Origin: DATCLA01 sp036564195
GTDB lineage: Bacteria; Bacillota; UBA4882; UBA8346
Assembly: GCA_036564195.1 (NCBI GenBank)
Contig: DATCLA010000001.1
Location: forward strand, 1 to 17,084
Reading direction: 5' to 3'
DNA: 17,084 nucleotides
The position numbers were made by a program, and so were the translations under genes. The stretch's first letter is position 1. Each line of letters opens with the position of its first letter. Positions 7,361 to 14,180 of this stretch are shown here, in pieces. The notes beneath the pieces were generated by a model that had not been told where the DNA came from, did not search any database, and saw nothing but the letters and a program-made list of their open reading frames with translations.

Positions 7361-7486
7361 GCTTTTGTTCTCCCGGGGATAGCAAAAAAGGATAGGGACA
7401 AAATATTATCCGCTATCCCCGGCAGAATTTCATCCGGCGCTCGGGTTGCTCTCCAGCATTGCCCTATCCTCCGGGTGAACAAGAGC
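7361..7486. repeat. Nested inverted-repeat unit in the IS256 3' region
   Basis: GCTTTTGTTCTCCCGGGGAT (7361-7380) is an imperfect inverse of the stretch ending GGGTGAACAAGAGC at about 7485. Inside, CCGGGGATAGC (7373-7383) pairs perfectly with GCTATCCCCGG (7412-7422), so alternative hairpins are possible. It begins only eight bases after the transposase stop. It could be a passenger MITE or a structured 3' end of the transposase mRNA. Confidence 0.5.
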
Positions 7487-7565
7487 CGGTTTTAGGATTT
7501 CCAGATAAATAAAAAATTACTATTTAAAACCATTTACACAAAAATTTTTACACTACCCGGGAATA

Positions 7566-7605
7566 GGACCTTCCCTGTTGGTTGTGATGGGGAGGGTCTT
7601 ATTTT
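7566..7605 (+). terminator. Intrinsic terminator separated from its gene by the IS
   Basis: AGGACCTTCCC and GGGAGGGTCTT form an 11-bp stem with G-U pairs, followed by ATTTTT. Without the IS256 element it would lie about 30 bases after the stop codon of the gene at 5569, so it is probably that gene's terminator. Confidence 0.7.
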
Positions 7606-7608
7606 TGG

Positions 7609-7681
7609 ATTGAACATACCTTAGTTTATAGGATGTCTGTCCCCCGTATGCACTGCTTGGATAGTGTTAGAGACTGCTTGC
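7609..7681. repeat. Leader module of the 21-bp array element, copy 2
   Basis: ATTGAACATACCTTAG to GAGACTGCTTGC matches 2953-3024. It starts immediately after the terminator's T-run and leads without a break into the tandem array, which identifies the 5' boundary of the composite repeat. Confidence 0.65.
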
Positions 7682-8310
7682 TTGGTGCTTGGAAGCGCTT
7701 ATTTGGAGTCCGGAACCGCTTTTTGGAGTCTGAAACTGCTCGCGTGGAGTTCGGAACCAGCAATTTGGGGTTGAAGGACTGCCGACTTGGAGTTCGGAAC
7801 CGCTCGCTTGCAGCTCTGAACCGCTTGTGTGGAGTTCAGAACCCCTCGCTTGGAGTCCGGAAATCCTTGTTTGGAGTTGAGAACTGCTCACACGGAGTTC
7901 GGAACTAACAATTTGGAGTTCAGGAACTGCAAATTTGGAGTTCGGAACCGCTCGCGCAGAGTTCGAAACTGCTCGGGTAGAGTTCAGAACCCCTCGCTTG
8001 GAGTTCGAAACCGCGCATTAGTTCGGTTTGGAACTGCAAATAATCAGTTCGGAACTGTTGGTTTGGAGTTCGGAACCGCTCGCGCGGAGTTCCAAGCTGC
8101 TCGCTTGGAGTCCGGAATTGCTCGCTTGGAGTTGGGGAACTGCTCTTTGCTAGTTTTGAACTGCTTGCATGGTGTTGGGAACTGTTGGTTTGGAGTTCGA
8201 AGCCGCTTGCGCGCAGTTCGGAACCGCTCGTTCGGAGTTGGAAACTCCTTATTTGAAGTTCAGAACTGCTCGCGCGGAGTTCGGGAGTGCTCGGTTGGAG
8301 TTCAGAAGAC
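7682..8310. repeat. 21-bp minisatellite, about 30 units
   Basis: The unit consensus is roughly GGAGTTCGGAACCGCTCGCTT. Most units keep the 21-base length, with a few one- or two-base indels and an irregular stretch at about 8010-8060. Because 21 is a multiple of three, long frames stay open on both strands, giving heptad repeats of the kind GVRNRSL (plus) and SGSELQA (minus). Neither strand has a convincing ribosome binding site, the frames drift with the indels, and neither reads continuously through the array, so I treat all of them as artefacts. Each unit carries the small palindrome GTTCNGAAC. No cas genes or spacer structure are present. Confidence 0.85.
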
Positions 8311-8409
8311 CGGCTCACCCTGCGAAAGATTGTGCTTGAAGTTGCCTTGGATCAGTCCCTCTCCGCTTGGATGCCGGTTATTTTTGGGTATTCGGCAAAG
8401 AGGGACGCG
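8311..8409. repeat. Tail module of the array element, copy 1
   Basis: Ninety-nine bases, from CGGCTCACCCTGCGAA to AGAGGGACGCG, match 9300-9398 without a gap and with about nine substitutions. It closes the 21-bp array. One frame is open across both copies (VLEVALDQSLSAWMPVIFG), but it has no start signal. From 8410 to 8503 I see nothing. Confidence 0.75.
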
Positions 8410-8503
8410 AGGGGATTGGCGGTTTTAGGGGTTTTGGTTTTTTTCTTTCCATCGATAATATCTATGGAATTCAGCACTGTCTAGTCAATATCCTCCGGAC
8501 AGT

Positions 8504-8917
8504 TCAGGTTTCTAATGAAAATTCAAGAGGATAATTTATACCTTTTGCAATATTGCTAAAATCGCGATCATTGTGAAGCAGAGCTAAGTTGTTCTCAATA
8601 GCTATAGCTGCAATTAAACAATCGATGGTTTTACGAATGGTGAACCCTTTTTTGCGGCACTCACGATAAATATCTACGGCATGAATATAGGTATCATAGT
8701 TTTTGGCATGAACGAACGGCAATGATAACATCGTATTTTTGGTGATTATATATTTACTGTCTTCCCTTATTCCTTGTAATATTTCCGTTAGAATAATATC
8801 TGTGATAAAGAGAGTTTTCTGTTTATTCTTTAATAAACTATCTAAAATCTCTACTTTTTGATTTTTTATTTTGTTATTAAAAAAATCGATCCAAATACTC
8901 GTATCAACCAAAATCAT
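8504..8917 (-). CDS. vapC: VapC-like PIN-domain toxin
   Basis: A 137-residue PIN-domain ribonuclease, normal in length for VapC. The four acidic metal-binding positions are visible: Asp5 (MILVDTSIWIDF), Glu45 (IILTEILQG), Asp99 (TIDCLIAAIA) and Asp117/119 (LLHNDRDF). VapC toxins cleave tRNA or rRNA when freed from their antitoxin. The start overlaps the stop of the upstream antitoxin gene as ATGA (8914-8917), so the two are translationally coupled. Two tail-repeat copies lie on either side of the pair (8311-8409 and 9300-9398). Confidence 0.93.
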   Translation of the reverse strand: MILVDTSIWIDFFNNKIKNQKVEILDSLLKNKQKTLFITDIILTEILQGIREDSKYIITKNTMLSLPFVHAKNYDTYIHAVDIYRECRKKGFTIRKTIDCLIAAIAIENNLALLHNDRDFSNIAKGINYPLEFSLET

Positions 8918-9114
8918 ATTCTTGTCTCCCGCATTTCTTCAAGATTACCTTCCCATTTAACATTCCCCTTCAAGGCCAGAAGTTGGTCATATATTTGCTT
9001 TTTAAGTACTTGGTCAATCGCCATTCTTACCGCTTCATCAACATTATCAGTCTGAAACATCTTTTTTAATTCGATAATTTCTTCGTCATTTAAAATGATT
9101 TTATACTCTTTCAT
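8914..9114 (-). CDS. vapB: VapB-like antitoxin
   Basis: A 66-residue protein beginning MKEYKIILNDEEIIELKKMF, with the segment TDNVDEAVRMAIDQVLKKQI and an acidic tail GNLEEMRETRI. An N-terminal DNA-binding strand-helix and a C-terminal toxin-binding arm is the usual VapB design, and such antitoxins repress their own operon as a complex with VapC. I chose the ATG at 9114, preceded by GGTGGTGG; an upstream in-frame start at 9168 would add 18 residues (MISYRMTLKI...) not typical of the family. Confidence 0.85.
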   Translation of the reverse strand: MKEYKIILNDEEIIELKKMFQTDNVDEAVRMAIDQVLKKQIYDQLLALKGNVKWEGNLEEMRETRI

Positions 9115-9175
9115 CAGTGCCACCACCATCATTATTTTTATTTTTAATGTCATCCGATAAGAAATCATTATAGTT

Positions 9176-9181
9176 ATTATA
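9176..9181 (-). promoter_or_regulatory. Candidate -10 box of vapBC
   Basis: TATAAT on the minus strand about 60 bases upstream of the vapB ATG. No good -35 hexamer is seen at 17 bases. Autoregulation by VapBC at a nearby palindrome would be expected for the family, but I could not assign the operator. Confidence 0.4.
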
Positions 9182-9299
9182 CCAAATTATGGAGTTTTAG
9201 AATAGACAGTACCTGTATGAATTGGCAAGAAACGTAAAACTAGGTGTGCTAAAACCAACCGGAACCGGAACCAAGCTCAGGAGCATACTCTGAAAATAT

Positions 9300-9398
9300 C
9301 GACTCACCCTGCGAAGGACTGTGCTTGAAGTTGCCTTGGATCAGTCCCTCTCTGCTTGGATGCCGGTTATCTTTGGGTGTTTAGCAAAGAGGGACGCG
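9300..9398. repeat. Tail module of the array element, copy 2
   Basis: This is colinear with 8311-8409 over 99 bases, and is preceded (9267-9299) by sequence shared with the diverged copy at 4444. No 21-bp array precedes it; the vapBC pair occupies that place. Confidence 0.75.
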
Positions 9399-9467
9399 GA
9401 TGATTGGCTGACGTTCAGATTTGGCCGGGATTAAAGAGCTGTTGTGAAATGGCGCGTTCCTCAAAGA

Positions 9468-9552
9468 GCGACCCGTGCCCCAGGACGGGATGAAGTCGCG
9501 GTGGACAGGGATGTCCAAAAGCGACCCTCTGTCCCTGAAAGGGACGACCACC
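9468..9552. other. Hairpin-rich non-coding segment, possible structured RNA
   Basis: Successive stems can be read: GCGACCCGT with ACGGG and GTCGC (9468-9499); GGACA-GGGA-TGTCC (9503-9516); GTCCC-TGAAA-GGGAC (9531-9545); and an enclosing GGTGG (9500-9504) with CCACC (9548-9552). CAGGGA (9506-9511) could alternatively pair with TCCCTG (9532-9537), so two folds compete. The segment is GC-richer than its surroundings and has no coding frame. It could be an RNA element or a palindromic repeat; no second copy lies in the window. Confidence 0.4.
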
Positions 9553-9680
9553 ATGCTCCGGGGGGATTTAAAACCGGATCTGCCCGTTGCTCGAGGTCTA
9601 TATATAATTATTAAAAGCAGGATCGGAATTACCGGCTCTTTTAGATAAACTGAAAAACGAAATAAACGCTAAATAATAAC

Positions 9681-9715
9681 AAAATGAGTAGTCTATAGAA
9701 AAGGTTACTCATTTT
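9681..9715. terminator. Inverted repeat, possible bidirectional terminator
   Basis: AAAATGAGTA and TACTCATTTT are perfect inverses separated by 15 bases. The A-rich left and T-rich right flanks would allow termination in either direction. It lies downstream of the minus-strand unit containing the cyclotransferase-like gene at 9970. Confidence 0.4.
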
Positions 9716-9807
9716 ATGCAAATAAGAAAATAATTAATCCTTCGATAATTGCAGCTAATTTTAATAATTCGTTTTGCCTCTGGTAATGCTATAATAATCT
9801 GCTGTAA

Positions 9808-9939
9808 TCATTGCAAATCTTTTCCTTGAAGGTACATTTCTACCACATGATGAATCTCAATGATTATATAAGGAAGTGTTATGATGTCTTTCAGTTCCGG
9901 CTTAAAAAACTCATAACAAAAGTTAAGGCTTTTTCCCAT
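9808..9939 (-). CDS. Possible small ORF or gene remnant after the cyclotransferase
   Basis: Immediately after the stop codon of the gene at 9970, the same frame continues NPILTDLYVDMGKSLNFCYE, then FFKPELKDIITLPYIIIEIH and HVVEMYLQGKDLQ to a stop at 9808. After that stop, still in the same frame, LQQIIIALPEAKRIIKIS reads like coding sequence. Starting at the ATG at 9939 it would be 43 residues. The composition looks like real protein, but no good ribosome binding site is present, so a decayed gene about 80 residues long is as likely as a live small one. I do not recognise the family. Confidence 0.35.
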   Translation of the reverse strand: MGKSLNFCYEFFKPELKDIITLPYIIIEIHHVVEMYLQGKDLQ

Positions 9940-9969
9940 ATCGACATATAAATCCGTTAGAATCGGATT

Positions 9970-10461
9970 TTACTTACTCCGATATGACGCATGCCGTTCG
10001 ATCTCAGCCAAGAACTTGAGTTTATAGGTTTCAGGCAGGTCTGCTCCTCCCCGTTTTAACTCCGCTTCATAATCCAGTGAAACCGGAAGGTTTTTTTCGG
10101 TAATGTATTTTGGATTGGCGATATAGGTAATGACATTATGATATTGCCGGTTTCCGACGGAGACTGTCACATAAATTTTTGAATAATGATTTGGATATCC
10201 TTCTCTATTGTCTAGATAAATATCTTCTATGGTGTCACTAATTTTATATAGTACGCCATAAACTTGATTTGATGGATCGTGCATAAGGTTGGCGGCGACG
10301 GTTCCATCTTTTTTTAGCTTATTTAAACGAAAACAATAACCATCGAGGCGGGCTATTCCGATTTTTTCAAAGTGGTCGGCCATTCCTGCTTCGGTAATCC
10401 GCCCGTTTAGATCCATGCAAGAGCCGTAAGCGAAGTATAATTTTTGATAGTTTTTAGTCAT
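9970..10461 (-). CDS. Gamma-glutamylcyclotransferase-like protein
   Basis: A 163-residue protein of the gamma-glutamylcyclotransferase fold. The substrate loop is FAYGSCMD (10-17), the core strand is VYGVLYKI (67-74), and the catalytic glutamate position is LDNREGYPNHYSKIYV (Glu87). A Cys replaces the Leu of the usual YGSL/YGSN loop. This subtype is often described as an AIG2-family enzyme acting on gamma-glutamyl amines; the substrate is unknown. The ribosome binding site is weak. It is not closely similar to the shorter member at 1936-2340, so the two are not a recent duplication. The 270 bases upstream (10462-10731) hold no gene. Confidence 0.85.
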   Translation of the reverse strand: MTKNYQKLYFAYGSCMDLNGRITEAGMADHFEKIGIARLDGYCFRLNKLKKDGTVAANLMHDPSNQVYGVLYKISDTIEDIYLDNREGYPNHYSKIYVTVSVGNRQYHNVITYIANPKYITEKNLPVSLDYEAELKRGGADLPETYKLKFLAEIERHASYRSK

Positions 10462-10731
10462 TTGAACGAGACCAGCCTTAAGTATTTATTACTCTGGTAG
10501 TGTCAAGAATTTTACGCTGTTAGCCAATGCCATCAGTGGTACAACCGGTTCTCTTTTGTGTTTTTGGCCATTTGTGATTTAGCCTTTTCTTTTGATTACA
10601 TTTGATTTCAGATCAGAAAGGCCAAAAGGACGGAAGGTTTTTGTAGGTTTCTTTTGAGACTATTATCATTCTGTTATTGAAGTCTTATATAAAACATTAG
10701 TATTAGGTATCATATAAAAAATATTCTGTAC

Positions 10732-11247
10732 TTAGATGTTCCAATCTAAAAACCGCCTTTGGATCTTTGTAAAACGAAATGTCTGATAATCCTCTGCAAA
10801 TTTTCTGTTAAAAAATCTTACTTTCATCTCAGGTTTTAATGGTCGGTACAGAATAATGAAACCATAGAGGTATCTAAAGGGAGGCTTTAATAAAGCCTGA
10901 ATTTTATCCATATCATGACGTTTAAAGCAATCTTTTTTTGTTTCTATTGCAATTAAATTATTATCGTTTGAACCTCGTTTATGAAGCAATATGTCAGGCC
11001 GAATTCTTATTGGTTTTCCATTTCCATCATAAACTTCTTTTTCTCTATCCAAGTTCTTATTATATTCAAGGTCAACATTACAATGATTTCTTTGACCGCA
11101 AAATTGACGGTAATTTTCATCAATATATATCGCCAATCGATGATTAATGCATTCTTCCTTTACCCTTCGATCAATCAGCTCGCTATCTTTTTCAACTAAC
11201 CTTGACAGTGATGATTCCATGATTTGTTTTACTGTGGCCAAATCCAT
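10732..11247 (-). CDS. PD-(D/E)XK nuclease-like protein
   Basis: A 171-residue protein starting MDLATVKQIMESSLSRLVEK. A nuclease core is visible: Glu32 in a helix (KEECINHRLAIYI), Asp85 in RPDILLHKRG, and Glu102-x-Lys104 in NLIAIETKK, the classic E-PD-ExK arrangement. Such small stand-alone nuclease-fold proteins are frequent in restriction and defence islands, but no substrate is known to me. I start at 11247 because GAGGG lies six bases before that ATG; an in-frame GTG at 11280 has no such site. The gene is not clearly part of an operon. Confidence 0.65.
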   Translation of the reverse strand: MDLATVKQIMESSLSRLVEKDSELIDRRVKEECINHRLAIYIDENYRQFCGQRNHCNVDLEYNKNLDREKEVYDGNGKPIRIRPDILLHKRGSNDNNLIAIETKKDCFKRHDMDKIQALLKPPFRYLYGFIILYRPLKPEMKVRFFNRKFAEDYQTFRFTKIQRRFLDWNI

Positions 11248-11426
11248 TTTTATCCCTCTTATCAAGATTTCAAACTTCACATTCTTATTGTCCCAAATAA
11301 TCCTTTATCCTCGCATATTTAGCAATTTATTAAAAATATAATTGACAATATGTTCTTTATATACTGGAGGGTTCTAGTATAACCGAATAATTTCTCATAA
11401 CATCATCATAGGTTTGGAACTCGTAC

Positions 11427-11575
11427 TTTGAAAGCAACTTGGGAAGCAAATACCCGTTAATCGTTCGACCTTGGTGGCAGAACCGAACTGAAATAGCGTC
11501 AATCTTCAAATATCCGCCGGAAATACGTAAAATTATCTATACCACAAACATCATTGAAAGTTATCACCGGTAATT
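11427..11575 (+). pseudogene. Decayed IS256-family transposase fragment
   Basis: The plus strand reads GSKYPLIVRPWWQNRTEIAS followed by IFKYPPEIRKIIYTTNIIES and YHR, then a stop. It aligns with residues about 301-344 of the intact transposase at 6136, including the catalytic-Glu segment (TTNIIES for TTNTIEG). No ends or remaining gene are visible nearby. It differs too much to be a fragment of the intact copy and marks an older insertion. The region 11281-11426 holds no gene. Confidence 0.75.
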
Positions 11576-11619
11576 AGGGTTTACTGAAAAAGTCGCTTTT
11601 AAATTTAACGAACTCATCC

Positions 11620-11649
11620 TTACCTTCTCTTGCCCGCAAGAGAAGGTAA
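11620..11649. repeat. Perfect 14-bp-arm palindrome
   Basis: TTACCTTCTCTTGC and GCAAGAGAAGGTAA are perfect inverses around CC. In style it resembles the inner palindromes of the MITE-like elements. A short repeat that follows (11657-11682, CGAGGCCTATAT) recurs at 9589-9614. Confidence 0.6.
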
Positions 11650-11722
11650 CCAGAATGCTTCGAGGCCTATATTAATTATTAATAGATGGTTTGCCTGGTT
11701 TATGTTCCAATCCTGACCAAAC

Positions 11723-11770
11723 CTTTTTTCCCTCTATTTCGGTATCGAAAGAGAGGGAAAACAAAAAAGG
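11723..11770 (-). terminator. Long imperfect hairpin downstream of mrr
   Basis: CCTTTTTTCCCTCTATTTCG and an inverse arm ending GAGAGGGAAAACAAAAAAGG enclose the loop GTAT. T-rich flanks on both strands make it a plausible terminator for the minus-strand genes ending at 11995, though it lies over 200 bases away. The sequence between (11771-11994) shows no gene. Confidence 0.4.
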
Positions 11771-11994
11771 GTGAGTTGCCAAAGATATTAAGTGCAAGGT
11801 TTTTGCTACTTTTGAAGTATTTTCCTTGCAGTTTTCAGTCGTTTTATAACCTTCTTTTTCAGTATTGATAATCTTTTCGGATTTTTTCAGTAAGCCCTAA
11901 TTAGTTGTCTTATTTTCATTTTGGTTATATCTGGAGAATAAGCTAATATTTTTTCCCATTTTGATTATTCCCTCATAAAAAATAATACTTTATA

Positions 11995-12888
11995 TTACTT
12001 ATCCGGCGACAAAAAACAGATCTGTTTCAACGGCATTTTGCTTCTTGCCGAGTCCGACAATTTATCAAAAACTTAACCCACAAATCAAAGAACCGTCCCA
12101 TATTAATCAGTGTAATTTTCCGCTTCTCTTGCGCCCGGGCCTCTATTTCGGCATCTTTGGTAAATCCGGAAGTGGATATCATAATCCCAACATCATCATC
12201 GCCTACGAGAGCAATAAATGAGCGCAGTGTATCAACGTTTATTTTTTGATCGGAGTAGCGTTTGACTTGTACTTTAATTCGGGATGGTTTGGTCCCCAAG
12301 GGATCGTTCCAAGCCAAGAGATCAATGCCGCCATCTTTGCCCGGTGGGGCTATCCAAGCAACATAATATCCCATGGCAGTCAAAAGATCGCCGACCATAT
12401 CTTGAAATTCTTAAGGATTCTTATTTTTGATAAACTCCTCAATCTCTGCCCAAGCCTGTTCTTCGGCGTTCTCAAAGGTTACAATGACATTATTTTCAGT
12501 TGCGCTATCGTCAATTTCGGCAGTATCCGTATCCTGTTGCGAGTTTCCACGTTTCCAAATTCGATAAAGCCGAACTGCCTCTTTATGAAACTTTTCCGGA
12601 TCAGTAAATTTCTTATATGCCTCAATACCTAACTCGGTTATAAACCATGTTCCCTTCTCTTTTACCAGCCAGCCCGCTTTTAGTGCAATCCACCGTAGCA
12701 AAGCGTATGATTTGCTCAAATCTTTGCTTTCCTGAGTCAAAGTAGCCTTTTTCGTATTCGGTAAGTTGTATTTTTGATCTAACTTGCTCAACCGCTTCTC
12801 TTGCCGGTAGGCCATCGGGTTTTTTGATTAGGATCTCAAATAAAACTCGTAAGAGTTCGCCGGTACGTTTATGAGTGACGTTGGCCAT
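11995..12888 (-). pseudogene. mrr: Mrr-type restriction endonuclease, broken
   Basis: The conceptual protein is a full Mrr methylated-DNA restriction enzyme. An N-terminal winged-helix begins MANVTHKRTGELLRVLFEIL. The C-terminal nuclease domain has the Mrr motif GGIDLLAW...IKVQVKRYS (Asp and Gln-x-Lys). Three lesions break it: a one-base frameshift near 12677 in KSG/WLVKEKG, consistent with an extra G; an in-frame TAA at 12411-12413 where the family usually has Tyr (NP*EFQDMVGDLL); and a one-base loss near 12066, after which the proper C-terminus (KLSDSARSKMPLKQICFLSP) reads to a stop at 11995. TAGGAGG precedes the ATG, and TATAAT-like boxes lie at 12908-12918. Confidence 0.85.
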
Positions 12889-12974
12889 GGGAACCTCCTA
12901 TACACTGATTATATTATATTAGTTACTTTCTAGAGATTTCTATCGAGATAATCCTTAAAATGACTACTATTCAT

Positions 12975-14177
12975 TTATTCCCATTCCCGTTCCAACACAA
13001 ACCCTCTTACTTCCTCCAACATAGTAATAGCTGCCCGGTTTACATCAATGATATTAAAAAAGTCCCTATCTTGTCCTCTCACGCCATATCTGTGAAAAGT
13101 TTTTATAAAGCGTTCCGCTGTTTCCAACATTATTGCCTGGGCATCCACCGTTTCCCGGAAAGTAGACCGTTTGGAATGAGCACATTGATATTGTAAGCAA
13201 GTTAAATAGTGCCTGAAAGAATCGCCTTCCGAGTAATTAACCGTAGATGGTTGAGCTCCTGCAAACAAGACATCAGATGTATTAGAATGAAACAGTCGAT
13301 CAGGGGCCATTTGATCTAAAATTTTGGCCCTATAAGCTAAATCAAGAAATGGTATCTTATATTCCGACATTGCTTGCGGACAATAATACCATTTAGCCCT
13401 TCTACTTGGGTCATCATCTTCACTATCATGAAACTTACTTAACGAAAAAGACCTCACATTCAACCATGTCCCGGAAGCAATTGCATCGATATTTGTTGTG
13501 GCTAAGCATAACATTTGATGATTACTATAACCCACAATCACCTTTTTACCCTGTAACTTTAGACCGGAACATAGGATTAATAAGTTGGCCAACCATAAGG
13601 GGTCTTCCACCAAGTATTGATTGCCGGGATGCTCCGGAACAATATAATATCCGTCGATATCCCATTCTTCAGTCCGATTGATAATATTTTCAATTTGGTC
13701 TTCAAACCTAATACTCTCAGCGGATAGGCATATAGTCGCCAACCGCTCTTTATCGTTCATTATATTTGATGACGCATCGATAATTGTTTCCTGAACCGCC
13801 AACCAATTGTCATCAACCCGTTCACAGTACAATCCCGGGATAATATATCCTATGGAATTCGCTTCACTGTTTAGTTGATAAATTTCCTCCAAAAGACTAT
13901 TTAACGCCGAACCTCCGGTCCATAGTCCTGTTACATAGTCGGTCGGCCAATAAGCATGTTTAGTTAATGTATGATGGTTAGCCCTGGGGTTAAATAATTG
14001 GGGATCAATTAGAACAGCTCCATTGCATTTAATAAATTCCTCTGAGAACCTAATCAATTGGTTTTTGTCGGGATCGAGATCTCTCGGACTTAAAATCACT
14101 GTTCCTTTTCCCCATTTAGATAAAAGATACTTGCAATGTTCTTTCATTCCATAACCGAATTGAAGGTAAAGTTCCAT
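12975..14177 (-). CDS. Conserved 400-residue protein, third gene of the kinase operon
   Basis: A soluble protein with alternating strands and helices that reads like a TIM barrel, though I cannot name the family. Conserved-looking motifs are VILSPRDL (27-34), DPQLFNPRANHH (58-69), GYYIVPEHP (176-184), VIVGYSNHQM (213-222), DAIASGTWLNVRSF (231-244) and WYYCPQAMSEYKIPFLD (263-279). The His, Asp and Tyr residues at strand ends suggest an enzyme active site; a tRNA-guanine-transglycosylase-like barrel is one possibility I cannot support further. The ATG follows the kinase stop by three bases, and its GGAGG lies inside the kinase's last codons, so translation is coupled. A GC-rich or repeat signature is absent and the gene appears intact. 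Confidence 0.8.
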   Translation of the reverse strand: MELYLQFGYGMKEHCKYLLSKWGKGTVILSPRDLDPDKNQLIRFSEEFIKCNGAVLIDPQLFNPRANHHTLTKHAYWPTDYVTGLWTGGSALNSLLEEIYQLNSEANSIGYIIPGLYCERVDDNWLAVQETIIDASSNIMNDKERLATICLSAESIRFEDQIENIINRTEEWDIDGYYIVPEHPGNQYLVEDPLWLANLLILCSGLKLQGKKVIVGYSNHQMLCLATTNIDAIASGTWLNVRSFSLSKFHDSEDDDPSRRAKWYYCPQAMSEYKIPFLDLAYRAKILDQMAPDRLFHSNTSDVLFAGAQPSTVNYSEGDSFRHYLTCLQYQCAHSKRSTFRETVDAQAIMLETAERFIKTFHRYGVRGQDRDFFNIIDVNRAAITMLEEVRGFVLEREWE

Positions 14178-14180
14178 TGA

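Larger units (their letters stand above)
6079..7557 (+). mobile_element. IS256-family insertion sequence, complete
   Basis: The element is 1,479 bp. Its 28-bp ends (6079-6106 and 7530-7557) are imperfect inverted repeats with a perfect inner core TTTTGTGTAAATGG. It is flanked by a perfect 8-bp direct repeat, CGGGAATA, at 6071-6078 and 7558-7565; a ninth base (G) is ambiguous. An 8-9 bp target duplication is the hallmark of IS256. The preserved duplication and intact transposase suggest recent transposition. Removing the element restores the gene at 5569 followed directly by the terminator at 7566. Confidence 0.9.

Noticed and set aside
7682..8310. CRISPR array
   Set aside because: Units are contiguous 21-mers that vary throughout, with no constant repeat alternating with unique spacers, and no cas gene is present.
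7682..8310. Tandem LexA (SOS) boxes
   Set aside because: The unit has GTTC-N-GAAC, not the Firmicute GAAC-N4-GTTC order and spacing.
7633..8428. Long open frames on both strands across the 21-bp array (up to 199 codons)
   Set aside because: They follow from a repeat length divisible by three; there is no ribosome binding site, frames drift at indels and the product would be pure low-complexity heptads.
8287..8484. 65-codon ORF over the tail repeat
   Set aside because: Although partly shared with the second tail copy, changes include amino-acid replacements and the start lies in the array without a ribosome binding site.
1936..10461. Two cyclotransferase-like genes as a recent duplication
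   Set aside because: They differ in length and motifs (YGSL versus YGSC) and share little beyond the fold signature.
10462..10731. IS-end remnant suggested by TAGTGTCAAGAATTTTACG
   Set aside because: No matching inverted end or transposase sequence is visible nearby, so the resemblance is too weak.
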